Of a stretch of DNA of 61,902 bases, positions 23,046-31,474 are shown one piece after another; within the stretch, counting starts at the first letter, position 1, and every line of letters starts with the position of its first letter. Position numbers and translations under genes: made by a program. The DNA comes from an uncultured Campylobacter sp. (GTDB lineage: Bacteria; Campylobacterota; Campylobacteria; Campylobacterales; Campylobacteraceae), in NCBI RefSeq assembly GCF_937973075.1, contig NZ_CALBWL010000040.1:1-61902 (forward strand), in the 5' to 3' direction. The notes beneath the pieces are model-generated. The model was not told where the DNA came from, searched no databases, and saw nothing but the letters and a program-made list of their open reading frames with translations.

Positions 23046-24118
23046 ATTAACCTCTCATAAACCTTTATCGTTTTTTCTACCATCTGCTCTAGGCTGAAGT
23101 TTTGCGAAACGTAGCCGTAGCCGTCAAATTTCAGCTCGCGTGCGGGGGCAAACAGGCCTGCCAGCGCCTGCGCGTCGCCTACGTCAAAAAAATAACCGTT
23201 TTCGCCCTCTTTGATAATATCGAGCGCGCCGCCGTGACGGGTCGCGATCACCGGGCAATTTAACGCGATCGCCTCAGCCATTGAGCGCCCGAAACTCTCG
23301 GGCTTACTCGAAGCGCTTACTGTGACCGATGAGAGCGAGTAAATCTCGGCTACCTTGCTCTGCGAACCCGTAAAAATTACGCGCTCGCCCAGGCCAAGCT
23401 CCTCTACGAGCGATTTTAGCTCGGAAAAATACTCGTCGCGATCCGCTCTTACGCCGCCTACGATCAAAATTTTAAGCTTTTGTTCGCTCGCCAAAGCCGC
23501 GGCGCGAATCAGGGTTTTGTAATCTTTAATCTGCGTGATGCGCCCAATACTTGAGACGACGAAATCATCCTGCGCGAGGTTAAAATTCTGTCTAAATTCC
23601 GCGATGAAGCGCTCGTCTAAATTTTTGGGATTAAATTTTTCTAGATCGATGCCGCGCGGAATGATCGTGATCTTGGCCGCATCCGCGCCGTAGCTTCGCA
23701 CCACGTGATCGCGCGCATAGCCGCTAGGGCAGATAATCGCGTCCGCATCCGTCATGATTTTGCTGTAGAAATTTACGGAATTTATCCCATGCACGGTGCT
23801 TACGATCTTTGCTTTGGGGCGAGCAAATTTAACCAGCCACGCCGGCACGCGGGAGCGGACATGCACGATATCAGGAGCGATCCTGCTTAAAATTTTACGC
23901 AGCTTTAAAACGCGCGCCGCAACGCTTAGGATATTTTTAGAGCAAACGTCGAGCTGTACGTGCACGCCGCCATCTTTTTCTATCTTTGGCGCCAATTTGC
24001 CGCCGTTACTGATAACGAAATTTTCGATGCCGCGCCGCGCAAACTCCCTATTTAGCTCGACTACGCCGCGCTCGACGCCGCCTTCGTTAAGCTCGGGCAG
24101 GATTTGCACGACCCTCAT
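23042..24118 (-). CDS. Family 4 glycosyltransferase
   Basis: A 358-residue GT-B enzyme of family 4 without unusual inserts. The N-terminal domain reads VVQILPELNEGGVERGVVELNREFARRG, then VHVRSRVPAW and STVHGINS. The donor domain reads VVSSIGRITQIKDYKTLI, VIFTGSQSKVAEIYSLSSV, and SSKPESFGRSMAEAIALNCPVIATRHGG, the E-x7-E nucleotide-sugar signature. It resembles the core lipopolysaccharide glycosyltransferases found next to ELM1-family genes in epsilonproteobacteria. It overlaps both neighbours by four bases and is the cleanest of the glycosyltransferases in this cluster, a useful control for the inserts in the others. Confidence 0.92.
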   Translation of the reverse strand: MRVVQILPELNEGGVERGVVELNREFARRGIENFVISNGGKLAPKIEKDGGVHVQLDVCSKNILSVAARVLKLRKILSRIAPDIVHVRSRVPAWLVKFARPKAKIVSTVHGINSVNFYSKIMTDADAIICPSGYARDHVVRSYGADAAKITIIPRGIDLEKFNPKNLDERFIAEFRQNFNLAQDDFVVSSIGRITQIKDYKTLIRAAALASEQKLKILIVGGVRADRDEYFSELKSLVEELGLGERVIFTGSQSKVAEIYSLSSVTVSASSKPESFGRSMAEAIALNCPVIATRHGGALDIIKEGENGYFFDVGDAQALAGLFAPARELKFDGYGYVSQNFSLEQMVEKTIKVYERLI

Positions 24119-25521
24119 ATTTTTATCTCCCTCACAAACGCCTTAAGATCGTACTTCGCAGTCTTTTTCAGCTTCGCGCCCTCGCTATATCGCCTAGCAT
24201 GCCCAGTAGAAACGAGAGCGCTTATAAAATCGTCAAATTTATTATGAGCGACTTTGCGCTTTAGGCTCAAAATAGCCACGCTTGCACTCCCGTTAGATGC
24301 AGCCTCGCTTATCATCGAGACGCTGTCCTCGCTGATAAAGACCCACTCGCACTGCGCCAAAAAATCGCCGATCGGATTTACGGGCTCACGGCCGTAAATC
24401 ACGCTGTAATCCCAGCCAAGCTTTTCTAGCGCGCCCTCGGTAGCCCGCGGCGTGCGCGGAGAGGTCGTTAGCGCAAACTCGCAGTCCGCAAACTGCGCTC
24501 TTATGCCCTCGATCTGCTTTAAAATTTCATCCCCCATCTCAAAGCAGGAATTCGGCCCGCCGATGATAAATCCTACCGCCTTGCGCTGCGGCCGGTACAG
24601 CCCCTGCGGGCGCGAAAAGCTAAGCGAGACTGGCGAAATTTTAAGATTTGCGCGCGGCTTTGGGCGATCGTGCGCGCCTGCGATGATGACGCTAAAATCC
24701 TTGCGGTAGCCCTTCGGATACATTAGCGCTATACTCGGCTTAGCGTATCTGCGCGCGTAAAATTTTAGCGCGTAATAGGTCGTAGAGCCCGCGCCTACGA
24801 ACAGATCGAAATCTGCGAAATTTAAATTGCGATCTGCCGAGGCGTCTAAATTTCTGCCATTCGGCGCGGCATCTAAATTTGCACTATCTGACGCGACGGA
24901 GCTGTTTAGAGCGGAACTATTTAAATTCGATCCATTTTTGCAGTCCGCCGCCGTGCCGCCCCCACTGAGGTCACACTTAAAAATTTTGAAATAAAGCCCG
25001 AAAAAATCAAGCGCGTAGGAGCAAAGCTTAAGAAGCTTGTTAGCGTAAGCGATCTTGCAAATGCAAAACTCAAGACCTCTTAGCTCGCAAAATGCGATGC
25101 TTTGGTTCTCGTGCCCCTTGCGACCGTCGCTTAAGATGAGTGCTTTTCGATACGGATTTTTAGCGGTGGGCGGATTTGCAGCGGAGCTTTCGCTATTAAA
25201 ATTTAGCGATCCTGTGCTTGCGTGCCACGCGCAATCTGAGGCGTCGGATCTTAAATTTTTACCTCTAAAATTTTCGCGCCGCAAAGCGCAAGAGGGGCTG
25301 CCGCAAACCGATATGAAATTTTTGAGGTCTAAATTTTTGCCTGCTCGCGCGACGACAGCGATCGCTACAAAATTTTCGCGATTTAAAATTTTACCTTCTC
25401 GCGCGACGGCGCCTAAATTCACGACGCTTTGCTCTTTTGCAAAGAGGCGCGAGCTCTGCGGCGCGGATAAATTCCTCGTGACGCTGTTTCTGCTCTCGCC
25501 TCTTAGAATTTGCCGCGCCAT
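24115..25521 (-). CDS. ELM1-family (DUF1022) protein with two low-complexity inserts
   Basis: A bacterial member of the mitochondrial fission ELM1 / DUF1022 family, whose fold resembles glycosyltransferase GT-B proteins and whose genes sit in lipopolysaccharide core clusters. The core starts near residue 125 with ALILSDGRKGHENQSIAFC and continues with FVGAGSTTYYALKFYARR, GAHDRP, VGFIIGGPNSC, LTTSPRTP and FISEDSVSMISEAASNG. Before it lie about 115 extra residues (GKILNRENF, ARAGKNLDLKNF), and a second insert covers about 184-234 (NLNSSALNSS, GRNLDAS). Both match AAATTT-rich DNA. The ATG at 25521 overlaps the stop of the acyltransferase gene by one base (TGATG); an alternative ATG lies at 25536. 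Exact activity unknown. Confidence 0.85.
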   Translation of the reverse strand: MARQILRGESRNSVTRNLSAPQSSRLFAKEQSVVNLGAVAREGKILNRENFVAIAVVARAGKNLDLKNFISVCGSPSCALRRENFRGKNLRSDASDCAWHASTGSLNFNSESSAANPPTAKNPYRKALILSDGRKGHENQSIAFCELRGLEFCICKIAYANKLLKLCSYALDFFGLYFKIFKCDLSGGGTAADCKNGSNLNSSALNSSVASDSANLDAAPNGRNLDASADRNLNFADFDLFVGAGSTTYYALKFYARRYAKPSIALMYPKGYRKDFSVIIAGAHDRPKPRANLKISPVSLSFSRPQGLYRPQRKAVGFIIGGPNSCFEMGDEILKQIEGIRAQFADCEFALTTSPRTPRATEGALEKLGWDYSVIYGREPVNPIGDFLAQCEWVFISEDSVSMISEAASNGSASVAILSLKRKVAHNKFDDFISALVSTGHARRYSEGAKLKKTAKYDLKAFVREIKI

Positions 25522-26402
25522 CAGTCCATCTTCCATCGTTTGTGTATCCAAAACCACTGCTGCGGCGCGGTTCGCACAACCTCTTCGAAAATGTCGTTGC
25601 ACTTTTGCGTGATAAACAGCTCGGCTTTGTCCTTATTTAGCCCCTCAGGTAGCGGCGGGAAATCCTTGATCACGATCTCATAGCGATTATCCGCGCCGCG
25701 CCGCGCAAAGATAGGGATCAGCACGGGGCGAAATTTCAAATAAAGCGACGCGATGGTCTTCGTGGTGTAGCACTGCCGTCCAAAAAAGGTCGTAATCAGG
25801 CTGTTTTTAGGGCCCGGCTTTTGATCGGGCAGAATGCCTACGTTGCGCCCCTGCTTTAGCGCCTGCACGAGCCTGCGCATCGCATCGTCCTTGTAAATGA
25901 GGTCGTTGCCGTAGCGCTCACGAAACGGCGCCACTAGCCGCTCTTCGATCAACTCATTATCGCTGCGACGCCCGACTACCGAGACGGGAAAGCCGTTGGC
26001 GCCGAAAAAATTGGCTAAAATTTCCCAATTTCCAAAATGCGCTGTAAAAAATAAAATCCCGTGCGGATTATCACCTTTTAGCTTTCGGACGCGCTCTAGC
26101 GCCTGCTCGCCGTTTGAAATCAGATCATCAAATTTTAGTCTGCCATTGTAAAATAAAAGCGTATCGGTAAGCGTCCTAGCGATACTGCGAAAATTCTCGA
26201 TCGCAAGAGCGTGAAGCTCACTTTCGCTTTTTTGCGGATAGGCGGCGCGAAGGTTATCCTGCGCGACTTTAACGCGCCTGCTAAGCTTCCACGATGCAAA
26301 AAGTGCGAGCTTGTCGAAAAATGCGAATATGAAGCTTTTCGGCGCGAATTTTGCAAATTTTATCAGACCCAGCGCCAAAAAATATTGGATTTTTTCCTTC
26401 AT
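25521..26402 (-). CDS. Lipid A biosynthesis acyltransferase (LpxL/HtrB type)
   Basis: A 293-residue late acyltransferase that adds a secondary acyl chain to Kdo-lipid A or a precursor at the inner membrane. An N-terminal hydrophobic stretch precedes the catalytic HxxxxE-type motif FFTAHFGNWEILA, then VVGRRSDNELIEE, and ILPDQKPGPKNSLITTFFGR, all typical of the LpxL/LpxM family. It is the first gene of the lipooligosaccharide cluster and has its own promoter just after mnmE, with GAGG before the ATG. C. jejuni likewise has htrB at the start of its LOS locus. Whether it is LpxL or LpxJ-like in chain position cannot be told. Confidence 0.92.
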   Translation of the reverse strand: MKEKIQYFLALGLIKFAKFAPKSFIFAFFDKLALFASWKLSRRVKVAQDNLRAAYPQKSESELHALAIENFRSIARTLTDTLLFYNGRLKFDDLISNGEQALERVRKLKGDNPHGILFFTAHFGNWEILANFFGANGFPVSVVGRRSDNELIEERLVAPFRERYGNDLIYKDDAMRRLVQALKQGRNVGILPDQKPGPKNSLITTFFGRQCYTTKTIASLYLKFRPVLIPIFARRGADNRYEIVIKDFPPLPEGLNKDKAELFITQKCNDIFEEVVRTAPQQWFWIHKRWKMD

Positions 26403-26425
26403 AAAGACCTCGTTTTAAATGCGAG

Positions 26426-26431
26426 ATTATA
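26426..26431 (-). promoter_or_regulatory. -10 box of the lipooligosaccharide cluster
   Basis: A consensus TATAAT on the minus strand, 24 bases before the acyltransferase start, in the 59-base gap after the mnmE stop. An imperfect hairpin (TTTTAGCT...AGCCAAAA, 26441-26463) stands just upstream, so the cluster probably has its own start rather than read-through only. Confidence 0.6.
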
Positions 26432-26461
26432 TTGAATTTTGGCTAATTAGTAGCTAAAACG

Positions 26462-28210
26462 CTATTTGCCGAGGCAAAAATTGCTAAACATTTCGTCTAA
26501 AATTTCATCTCGCTCAAATGGACGCGAAATACGTGCAATCGCCTCAATCGCGCGATTTATCTCAAATGCAAAAAGCTCAAGCTCGCCGCAAGCTAGGCGC
26601 TCGCTCGCATTTTTAAGAGCCGCAAGCGCGCTCTCGCAAGATAGAATTTGCCGCTCATTGCTTAGCATAAGACCATCGAAATTTTGAGAATTTAAGTAGC
26701 TCTCAAGCGCGGTTAAAATTTTATCCACGCCCTCGTTTGCAGAAATTTCAAGTGGCGCAAAAATGGAATTTGCTTGGGTATTTTGCCCAGCAGAATTTAT
26801 TGCAGAGCTACTAGGTGCGATGGAATTTGCAGAATTTTGTTTGAAATCATCTTTCGTAAAATTCTCAGCAGCACAGCTTGCAGTAACGCGCTCAGCATTT
26901 GGTGCCACTAATCCCGCTTTTGCGGCGAAATTCTGTTCCTTTGGATTTATGGAATTCGCAAGAGTTATTTGGCTTGTAGGCGCGGAATTTGTGGAAGTAG
27001 AATTTTGCGCGCTTAAGTCACGCTTTAAATTTTTAGCTTTTAAATTCTGCGCGCAGGAATTTAAAGAAGCGTCGCAGGTCCGACTTTGCTTTAAATTTTC
27101 GGCTGCGAAATTTTCTGGTATGGAATTTTCGGATGCTAAATTTTTTGCAGAAAAAGCCTCTAAATCATCGCCAAGATCCTCCACGCTAGGATGAAATTTA
27201 CGCGGCAGGTCACATTTATTTAAAACGTAGATGATTTTTTTGTCTTTTTGTTCGCGCAATATTTTTAGGATCTGCGCGTCTTCGGCGTCCCATTCGCGAC
27301 TTGCGTCAAACACTGCCAAAATCACGTCTGCCTCGCTTGCAGCGCGAAGCGAATATGAAATGCCGATACTTTCGAGCTTTGAGCCGCTGTGTCTGACCCC
27401 TGCAGTATCGACTATACGGATTAGATGAGTGCCTATCTGCAGGCTTTCTTCAATGAGATCGCGCGTAGTGCCCGCTTCGTCGCTCACGATAGCGCGACTA
27501 AAGCTCAGCATAGAGTTTAAAATGCTTGATTTACCGACATTGGGCTTACCCACAATCGCTACTTTAAAGCCCTCGATTAGCCCTCTTCGGCTGCGGCTGA
27601 TGCGAGTGATTTTTTCTAGCGAAGCGATATTTTGGCTAAGCATTTCTTGCGAGTTTTGCAACACATCAGAAGGCAGATCGTCCTCCGCGTAGTCGATGCA
27701 AACCTCGACGAAGGCTAGTGTCTTAACCAGAGCCTCGCGCAGATTTGCGACGAAATCTGCCAGCTCGCCTCGCAAGCTGCGCGCTAAAGCTTTAGCCGCA
27801 CTTTGCGAGCGAGAATTTATAAGATCGCTTATGGCTTCGGCTTTACTAAGATCCATTTTGCCGTTTAAAAATGCTCGCTTACTAAACTCGCCCGGATTTG
27901 CTATGCGCGCACCAAGAGCCAGCACGGCATCTAACGCCAAGGACGAAGCTGTAAAGCCGCCGTGGGTCTGCACTTCTACGACATCCTCACCGGTAAAGCT
28001 ATGCGGAGCTTTAAAATATATCAAAATCGCCTCGCCGAACGCTTCGCCGCTCGTATCAAAAAGATTTACAAGCGTAGCATAGCGAGGGCGCAAAGAGCTA
28101 CGATGTGAAAGGCTTAGAGCGATAGATAGTGCTTCCTCGCCTGAAATTCTAACTATGCAAATTCCGCCGATGCCGTGAGCCGTAGCGATAGCGGCGATAG
28201 TCTCGCTCAC
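26462..28210 (-). CDS. mnmE: tRNA modification GTPase MnmE with large G-domain insert
   Basis: GTPase that, with MnmG, installs the 5-carboxymethylaminomethyl-type modification on wobble uridine of tRNAs. The N-terminal tetrahydrofolate-binding domain reads TIAAIATAHGIGGICIVRISG; the G domain has P-loop GKPNVGKSS (221-229), DEAGTTRD, DTAG (268-271) and NKCD (331-334). The C-terminus FCLGK carries the catalytic-site cysteine (579). The protein has 582 residues where about 450 is usual. The excess is one block, about residues 345-487 (26750-27178), between the NKCD motif and the SANEGVD (G5) motif, rich in Asn, Ala and Ser with repeats like ENFAAENLK and AQNLKAKNLK. All motifs are intact, so the enzyme is presumably active. 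It follows jag after two bases. Confidence 0.95.
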   Translation of the reverse strand: MSETIAAIATAHGIGGICIVRISGEEALSIALSLSHRSSLRPRYATLVNLFDTSGEAFGEAILIYFKAPHSFTGEDVVEVQTHGGFTASSLALDAVLALGARIANPGEFSKRAFLNGKMDLSKAEAISDLINSRSQSAAKALARSLRGELADFVANLREALVKTLAFVEVCIDYAEDDLPSDVLQNSQEMLSQNIASLEKITRISRSRRGLIEGFKVAIVGKPNVGKSSILNSMLSFSRAIVSDEAGTTRDLIEESLQIGTHLIRIVDTAGVRHSGSKLESIGISYSLRAASEADVILAVFDASREWDAEDAQILKILREQKDKKIIYVLNKCDLPRKFHPSVEDLGDDLEAFSAKNLASENSIPENFAAENLKQSRTCDASLNSCAQNLKAKNLKRDLSAQNSTSTNSAPTSQITLANSINPKEQNFAAKAGLVAPNAERVTASCAAENFTKDDFKQNSANSIAPSSSAINSAGQNTQANSIFAPLEISANEGVDKILTALESYLNSQNFDGLMLSNERQILSCESALAALKNASERLACGELELFAFEINRAIEAIARISRPFERDEILDEMFSNFCLGK

Positions 28211-28212
28211 GA

Positions 28213-28968
28213 TTAGCTTTTTTCGTCTACGATGACGATTTTGCCGCTACGCGTGGATTTGATGCCCACGAAACGATCCGGATATGCTTGTTTTAGCTTG
28301 TCGGCTACAATTTTGATAAATGCGCCATCAAAAGCCTTCGTGACGATACGCTCATTTCCAGAGCGCTCCACGAGCGCATTTACGTAAGACTCGATAAATC
28401 GTTCTTGATTTTGTAAAAATTCCGCGATTTCAAAAACCACGGCAAGATCATATCTGATGCTGATCCAGTTGTAAATCATATACGAAAGCGCCTTGTAGCG
28501 GTGTCCTTCTTTGCCGATAAGCAGCGCGCTATCCTCGCCTTGTAGCTTGATATAGACGGTATTTTCGTCGATTTTGCTAACATCGCTAACTTCGATATTA
28601 AACTCGCTTGATCTAAAAAGCGCAGATAGTTTCTCTTTGATATCGGATAGAATTTCATCCGTCACAACGCCCTTTTGCTTTTCTTTGCGATATTTAGAAT
28701 GCGTAGCGCGCGGACTTTGCGGCTCTGATTTATCGCCCTGCTTTTTCTCTGCTTTGCCGGCTTTATTTTGCGGGGCGTTAAATTCCGGATTTTCGCTAAA
28801 TTTCTCCCCTTCCAAAACCGCTTCTATTACGGCATTTTTCTTAAAAAAGCCCAAAAATCCGCCGCTTGGATGCTGCAGCACGCGCACGTTAAGCTGCGTT
28901 ACCGAGCATCCTAGCTCAGCTGCTGCTTTATTATATGCGTCTTTTAAATTTTCTGCTTCAATTATCAT
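28213..28968 (-). CDS. jag: Jag/KhpB-type RNA-binding protein
   Basis: A 251-residue homologue of Jag (SpoIIIJ-associated protein, KhpB). The Jag N-terminal domain is clear (IIEAENLKDAYNKAAAELGCSV, then PSGGFLGFFKKNAVIEA). A charged linker (about 75-100) leads to a KH domain with the loop LIGKEGHRYKALSYMI in place of GxxG-type contacts. The C-terminal part (ERFIESYVNALVERSGN) corresponds to the R3H position but the RxxxH signature is not evident. It lies between mnmE and yidC, with a four-base overlap to yidC. In other bacteria it binds RNA and affects membrane and cell-wall processes; its role in epsilonproteobacteria is poorly defined. Confidence 0.9.
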   Translation of the reverse strand: MIIEAENLKDAYNKAAAELGCSVTQLNVRVLQHPSGGFLGFFKKNAVIEAVLEGEKFSENPEFNAPQNKAGKAEKKQGDKSEPQSPRATHSKYRKEKQKGVVTDEILSDIKEKLSALFRSSEFNIEVSDVSKIDENTVYIKLQGEDSALLIGKEGHRYKALSYMIYNWISIRYDLAVVFEIAEFLQNQERFIESYVNALVERSGNERIVTKAFDGAFIKIVADKLKQAYPDRFVGIKSTRSGKIVIVDEKS

Positions 28969-30608
28969 GATTTTTTCTCCGCTATTTGAGCTTGTTTATG
29001 CCTAGCAAAGGCTTTATTAATGACGTATTGCTGGATAATGGAGCAGAAATTATTGACCGTCCAATACAGCGTCAGACCCGCCGGGAACATCACGAAAAAT
29101 ACCGTAAAAATGAGCGGCAAGAATTTCATCATCTTCTCTTGCATCGGATCGGTAAATGTAGTCGGCGTGATCTTTTGCTGCAAAAACATCAAAATTCCCA
29201 TCGTAATCGGCAGGATGTAATATGGATCTTTAAGCGACAGATCGTGGATCCACAGCGCCCACTCTGCGCCCTTTAGCTCGATCGCATTAAGCAGCACGCG
29301 GTAGATCGCGAAAAATACCGGTATTTGAAGCAGGATCGGTAAGCAGCCGCTCATCGGATTGGCGCCGTTTTTCTTATACAGATCCATCATATGCATCTGC
29401 AGCTTTTGCTTATCATCCTTGTATTTTTCTTGAAGCTCTTTCATCTTGGGCGCCAGATCTTTTAGCTTATTCATCGATAGCATTCCCTTGTAGCTTAGCG
29501 GGAATAAGATTAGGCGAATAATGAGCGTAAGCACGACGATCGACCAGCCCCAGTTACCGATATAGCCGTGCAACCAGTTTAGAAATTTAAACATCGGGCG
29601 GGCGATGAAGGTAAACCAGCCGTATTCGATAATGTGCGTAAGAGCAGGATTTATCGAGCTTAGCGTCGCGTGATCTTTCGCGCCGATATAGCCCGTAAGA
29701 CTAAGATCGCCGTCCGAGCCTATGAAAACCTGCGAAATTTTATCTGCGTCAGTCACGGTCGCATTCAAACTCTCTCCGTAAAATAGCGTCGTATAATAAC
29801 GATCCGAGCTCGCAGCGATATTTGCACCGCTTATTCGCTCGTTTTTATCCACGTCGCCATCTTTAAAAATTTCTACGCTTTCGTTTATAGCTTGCGAGCC
29901 CGTAAAAAATGAAGCGATTTTATCTGAAATTCCAGCTTCGCCCGGTTTTCCAACGATGACGCCGTGAACCGTATAGCTATCTACTTCTACGTTCGGACGC
30001 GAGCCGGGGCTGATAAAATAATGCGCATTGCCTCTTAACTTCAGATCCAATTTATAACTACCATTTGGATAAAAAGTAAGAATTTTATTTATGCTAACGG
30101 CGCCTAAACTTTGACTTAACGTAACGATAGCCTCTCCATTTCGTACGTCCAGCTCGCTAGATGAAGCGCTGTAAGGAGTATCGAAAGCCATTGCATTCAA
30201 CGCCGCGTCCTCGAAGCGCATCTCAAGCGGTTTAGAATGTGATTTAGGATCAATTAAATTTATCGCATCGCCGTTTTCGTCACGGAATTTCGCATCGTTT
30301 AGTATATACGAGCTTATGCGACCGAGCCCGTCGATCGTGAAATTTGCTTCTTTGCCAACCACGCGCACTAACGGTGCAGAGATGGAATTTACGGCATTTA
30401 AATTTGCTCCCTGCGCGCTCACGCCAGCGGCGGTAGTTTGCGGAGCGGACTTGGCGGCATTTTTTTGCGCGATTTGCGCCGCGGTTGCGTTTGCCTCCAT
30501 AGCGGCGCGAATTTTTGATAAATAAAAATGATCGTAAGCTACGAAAAATATGAGCGCAGTTGCTATTGCAATAGCAAGGCGCTTTGATTGAGGAAGTTTA
30601 TCTAGCAC
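28965..30608 (-). CDS. yidC: Membrane protein insertase YidC
   Basis: A 547-residue Oxa1/YidC insertase of the Gram-negative type. A first membrane helix (RLAIAIATALIFFVAYDHF) is followed by the large periplasmic beta-domain (about 80-320), then the conserved insertase core from YGWFTFIARPMFKFLNWLHG through NWGWSIVVLTLIIRLILFPL, GCLPILLQIPVFFAIYRVL and GLTLYWTVNNFCSIIQQYVI. The cytoplasmic loop SYKGMLSMNKLKDLAPKMKELQEKYKDDKQ is typical. The segment between helix 1 and the periplasmic domain is Ala/Asn-rich (ANATAAQIAQKNAAK), a common linker. It works with Sec or alone to insert inner membrane proteins. Overlaps yidD by 11 bases. Confidence 0.98.
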   Translation of the reverse strand: MLDKLPQSKRLAIAIATALIFFVAYDHFYLSKIRAAMEANATAAQIAQKNAAKSAPQTTAAGVSAQGANLNAVNSISAPLVRVVGKEANFTIDGLGRISSYILNDAKFRDENGDAINLIDPKSHSKPLEMRFEDAALNAMAFDTPYSASSSELDVRNGEAIVTLSQSLGAVSINKILTFYPNGSYKLDLKLRGNAHYFISPGSRPNVEVDSYTVHGVIVGKPGEAGISDKIASFFTGSQAINESVEIFKDGDVDKNERISGANIAASSDRYYTTLFYGESLNATVTDADKISQVFIGSDGDLSLTGYIGAKDHATLSSINPALTHIIEYGWFTFIARPMFKFLNWLHGYIGNWGWSIVVLTLIIRLILFPLSYKGMLSMNKLKDLAPKMKELQEKYKDDKQKLQMHMMDLYKKNGANPMSGCLPILLQIPVFFAIYRVLLNAIELKGAEWALWIHDLSLKDPYYILPITMGILMFLQQKITPTTFTDPMQEKMMKFLPLIFTVFFVMFPAGLTLYWTVNNFCSIIQQYVINKAFARHKQAQIAEKKS

Positions 30609-30945
30609 TATTTTCTCCTAGTCGTATGACGTAATATCTATTTTTTTTATATGGTATGAACCAAAGCTTAAATTTATCCACAGAGACATTGCTGCTGCGG
30701 ATTTTAGAAAATACGCAAAATTTGAAATTTCGCGCGATTATCGGATAATCTATGCCACCGCTAAAGAGCGGATTGCATCTTAAAATTCTAGCCGTTACAG
30801 CGCAGAGTGCGCCAAAGACGCCGTTAAACTTAAACTCATAAAGCGCGTATTCCGAACAGCTCGGATAGTAGCGGCAACAGCGTGGCAGCAAAGGCGAAAT
30901 AAATTTTCGATAAAACCCGATCGCGGCTATAAAAAATCTCTTCAT
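30598..30945 (-). CDS. yidD: Membrane protein insertion efficiency factor YidD
   Basis: A 115-residue YidD/DUF37 protein, a small inner-membrane-associated factor that aids YidC-dependent insertion. It opens with an amphipathic helix (KRFFIAAIGFYRKFISPLLP), then the cysteine motif RCCRYYPSCSEYALYEF and RILRCNPLFSGGIDYP, matching the family CRFxPTCSxYA and RCHPxxxGGxDPxP patterns. The C-terminal 40 residues extend beyond the usual end, which is normal for epsilonproteobacterial versions. It lies between rnpA (ATGA overlap) and yidC (11-base overlap), the standard order. Confidence 0.95.
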   Translation of the reverse strand: MKRFFIAAIGFYRKFISPLLPRCCRYYPSCSEYALYEFKFNGVFGALCAVTARILRCNPLFSGGIDYPIIARNFKFCVFSKIRSSNVSVDKFKLWFIPYKKNRYYVIRLGENSAR

Positions 30946-31277
30946 TTTACTACGCCGATCTTTTTAAACGCCCATTTTAAATTTCGCTCAATGTCTTCAA
31001 AGCTCATATCTACGATCCGCTTTTTTGCAATTAATATAAAAATTCCGCTAACAATGGCGTCTTTTTGATTATAAAACGCTGCGCGCAAACGTCTTTTAGC
31101 GTAATTTCGCGTAACTGAATTGCCTATTTTTTTACTGGCGACTGCGCTAAATTTACGCTGCTCGCTAGCCAAAAAATACACAACAGCGCATTCGCAATGC
31201 CACTTTGCCGCACTTTTATAAACCTCCGAAAAAACCCTGCTATCGCTTATCGCAGCAAATTCGCCTACGCAGCCAAT
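30942..31277 (-). CDS. rnpA: Ribonuclease P protein component, non-standard start
   Basis: Protein subunit of RNase P, which matures tRNA 5' ends. The RNR signature KKIGNSVTRNYAKRRLR is present. The first standard start codon in frame is a GTG at 31181, giving only 79 residues and cutting off the conserved N-terminal strand and helix. The frame stays open upstream to 31290 and encodes a good family N-terminus (SDSRVFSEVYK, KWHCECAVVYFLA). The only initiator-like codons there are ATT (31277) and ATA, so translation from ATT inside the end of rpmH, giving 111 residues, is proposed. This would overlap rpmH by 13 bases. The product is certain, the start is inference. Confidence 0.85.
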   Translation of the reverse strand: MGCVGEFAAISDSRVFSEVYKSAAKWHCECAVVYFLASEQRKFSAVASKKIGNSVTRNYAKRRLRAAFYNQKDAIVSGIFILIAKKRIVDMSFEDIERNLKWAFKKIGVVK

Positions 31278-31399
31278 CTTCTTCTGCCTTTAGCGCGTCT
31301 TGCGCTTAAAACTCTGCGGCCGTTTTTTGTTTTCATACGGACGCGAAAGCCGTGAGTACGCTTTTTAGGGGTATTGTGGGGTTGGTACGTTCTTTTCAT
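31265..31399 (-). CDS. rpmH: Ribosomal protein L34
   Basis: A 44-residue L34: MKRTYQPHNTPKKRTHGFR, then RMKTKNGRRVLSARRAKGRR and a terminal RLAA. This is the standard length and composition of this large-subunit protein. AAAGGAAC lies before the ATG. It heads the conserved rpmH-rnpA-yidD-yidC-jag-mnmE run. Its 3' end probably overlaps the true start of rnpA. Confidence 0.97.
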   Translation of the reverse strand: MKRTYQPHNTPKKRTHGFRVRMKTKNGRRVLSARRAKGRRRLAA

Positions 31400-31430
31400 A
31401 ACTGTTCCTTTAAGAAAATGTAAAGCGGAG

Positions 31431-31438
31431 ATTTTATA
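31431..31438 (-). promoter_or_regulatory. rpmH: -10 box of rpmH
   Basis: TATAAAAT on the minus strand about 32 bases before the rpmH start, in the gap after the preceding gene's stop. Strong rpmH promoters are expected here; the -35 region is T-rich without a clear box, as is usual in Campylobacter. Confidence 0.5.
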
Positions 31439-31474
31439 GAAACTTTACTTAAAAACCGATAAACAAAAGCAGTC

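Noticed and set aside
30942..31181. 79-residue rnpA from the GTG at 31181
   Set aside because: It would lack the conserved N-terminal strand and helix that the open frame clearly encodes upstream.
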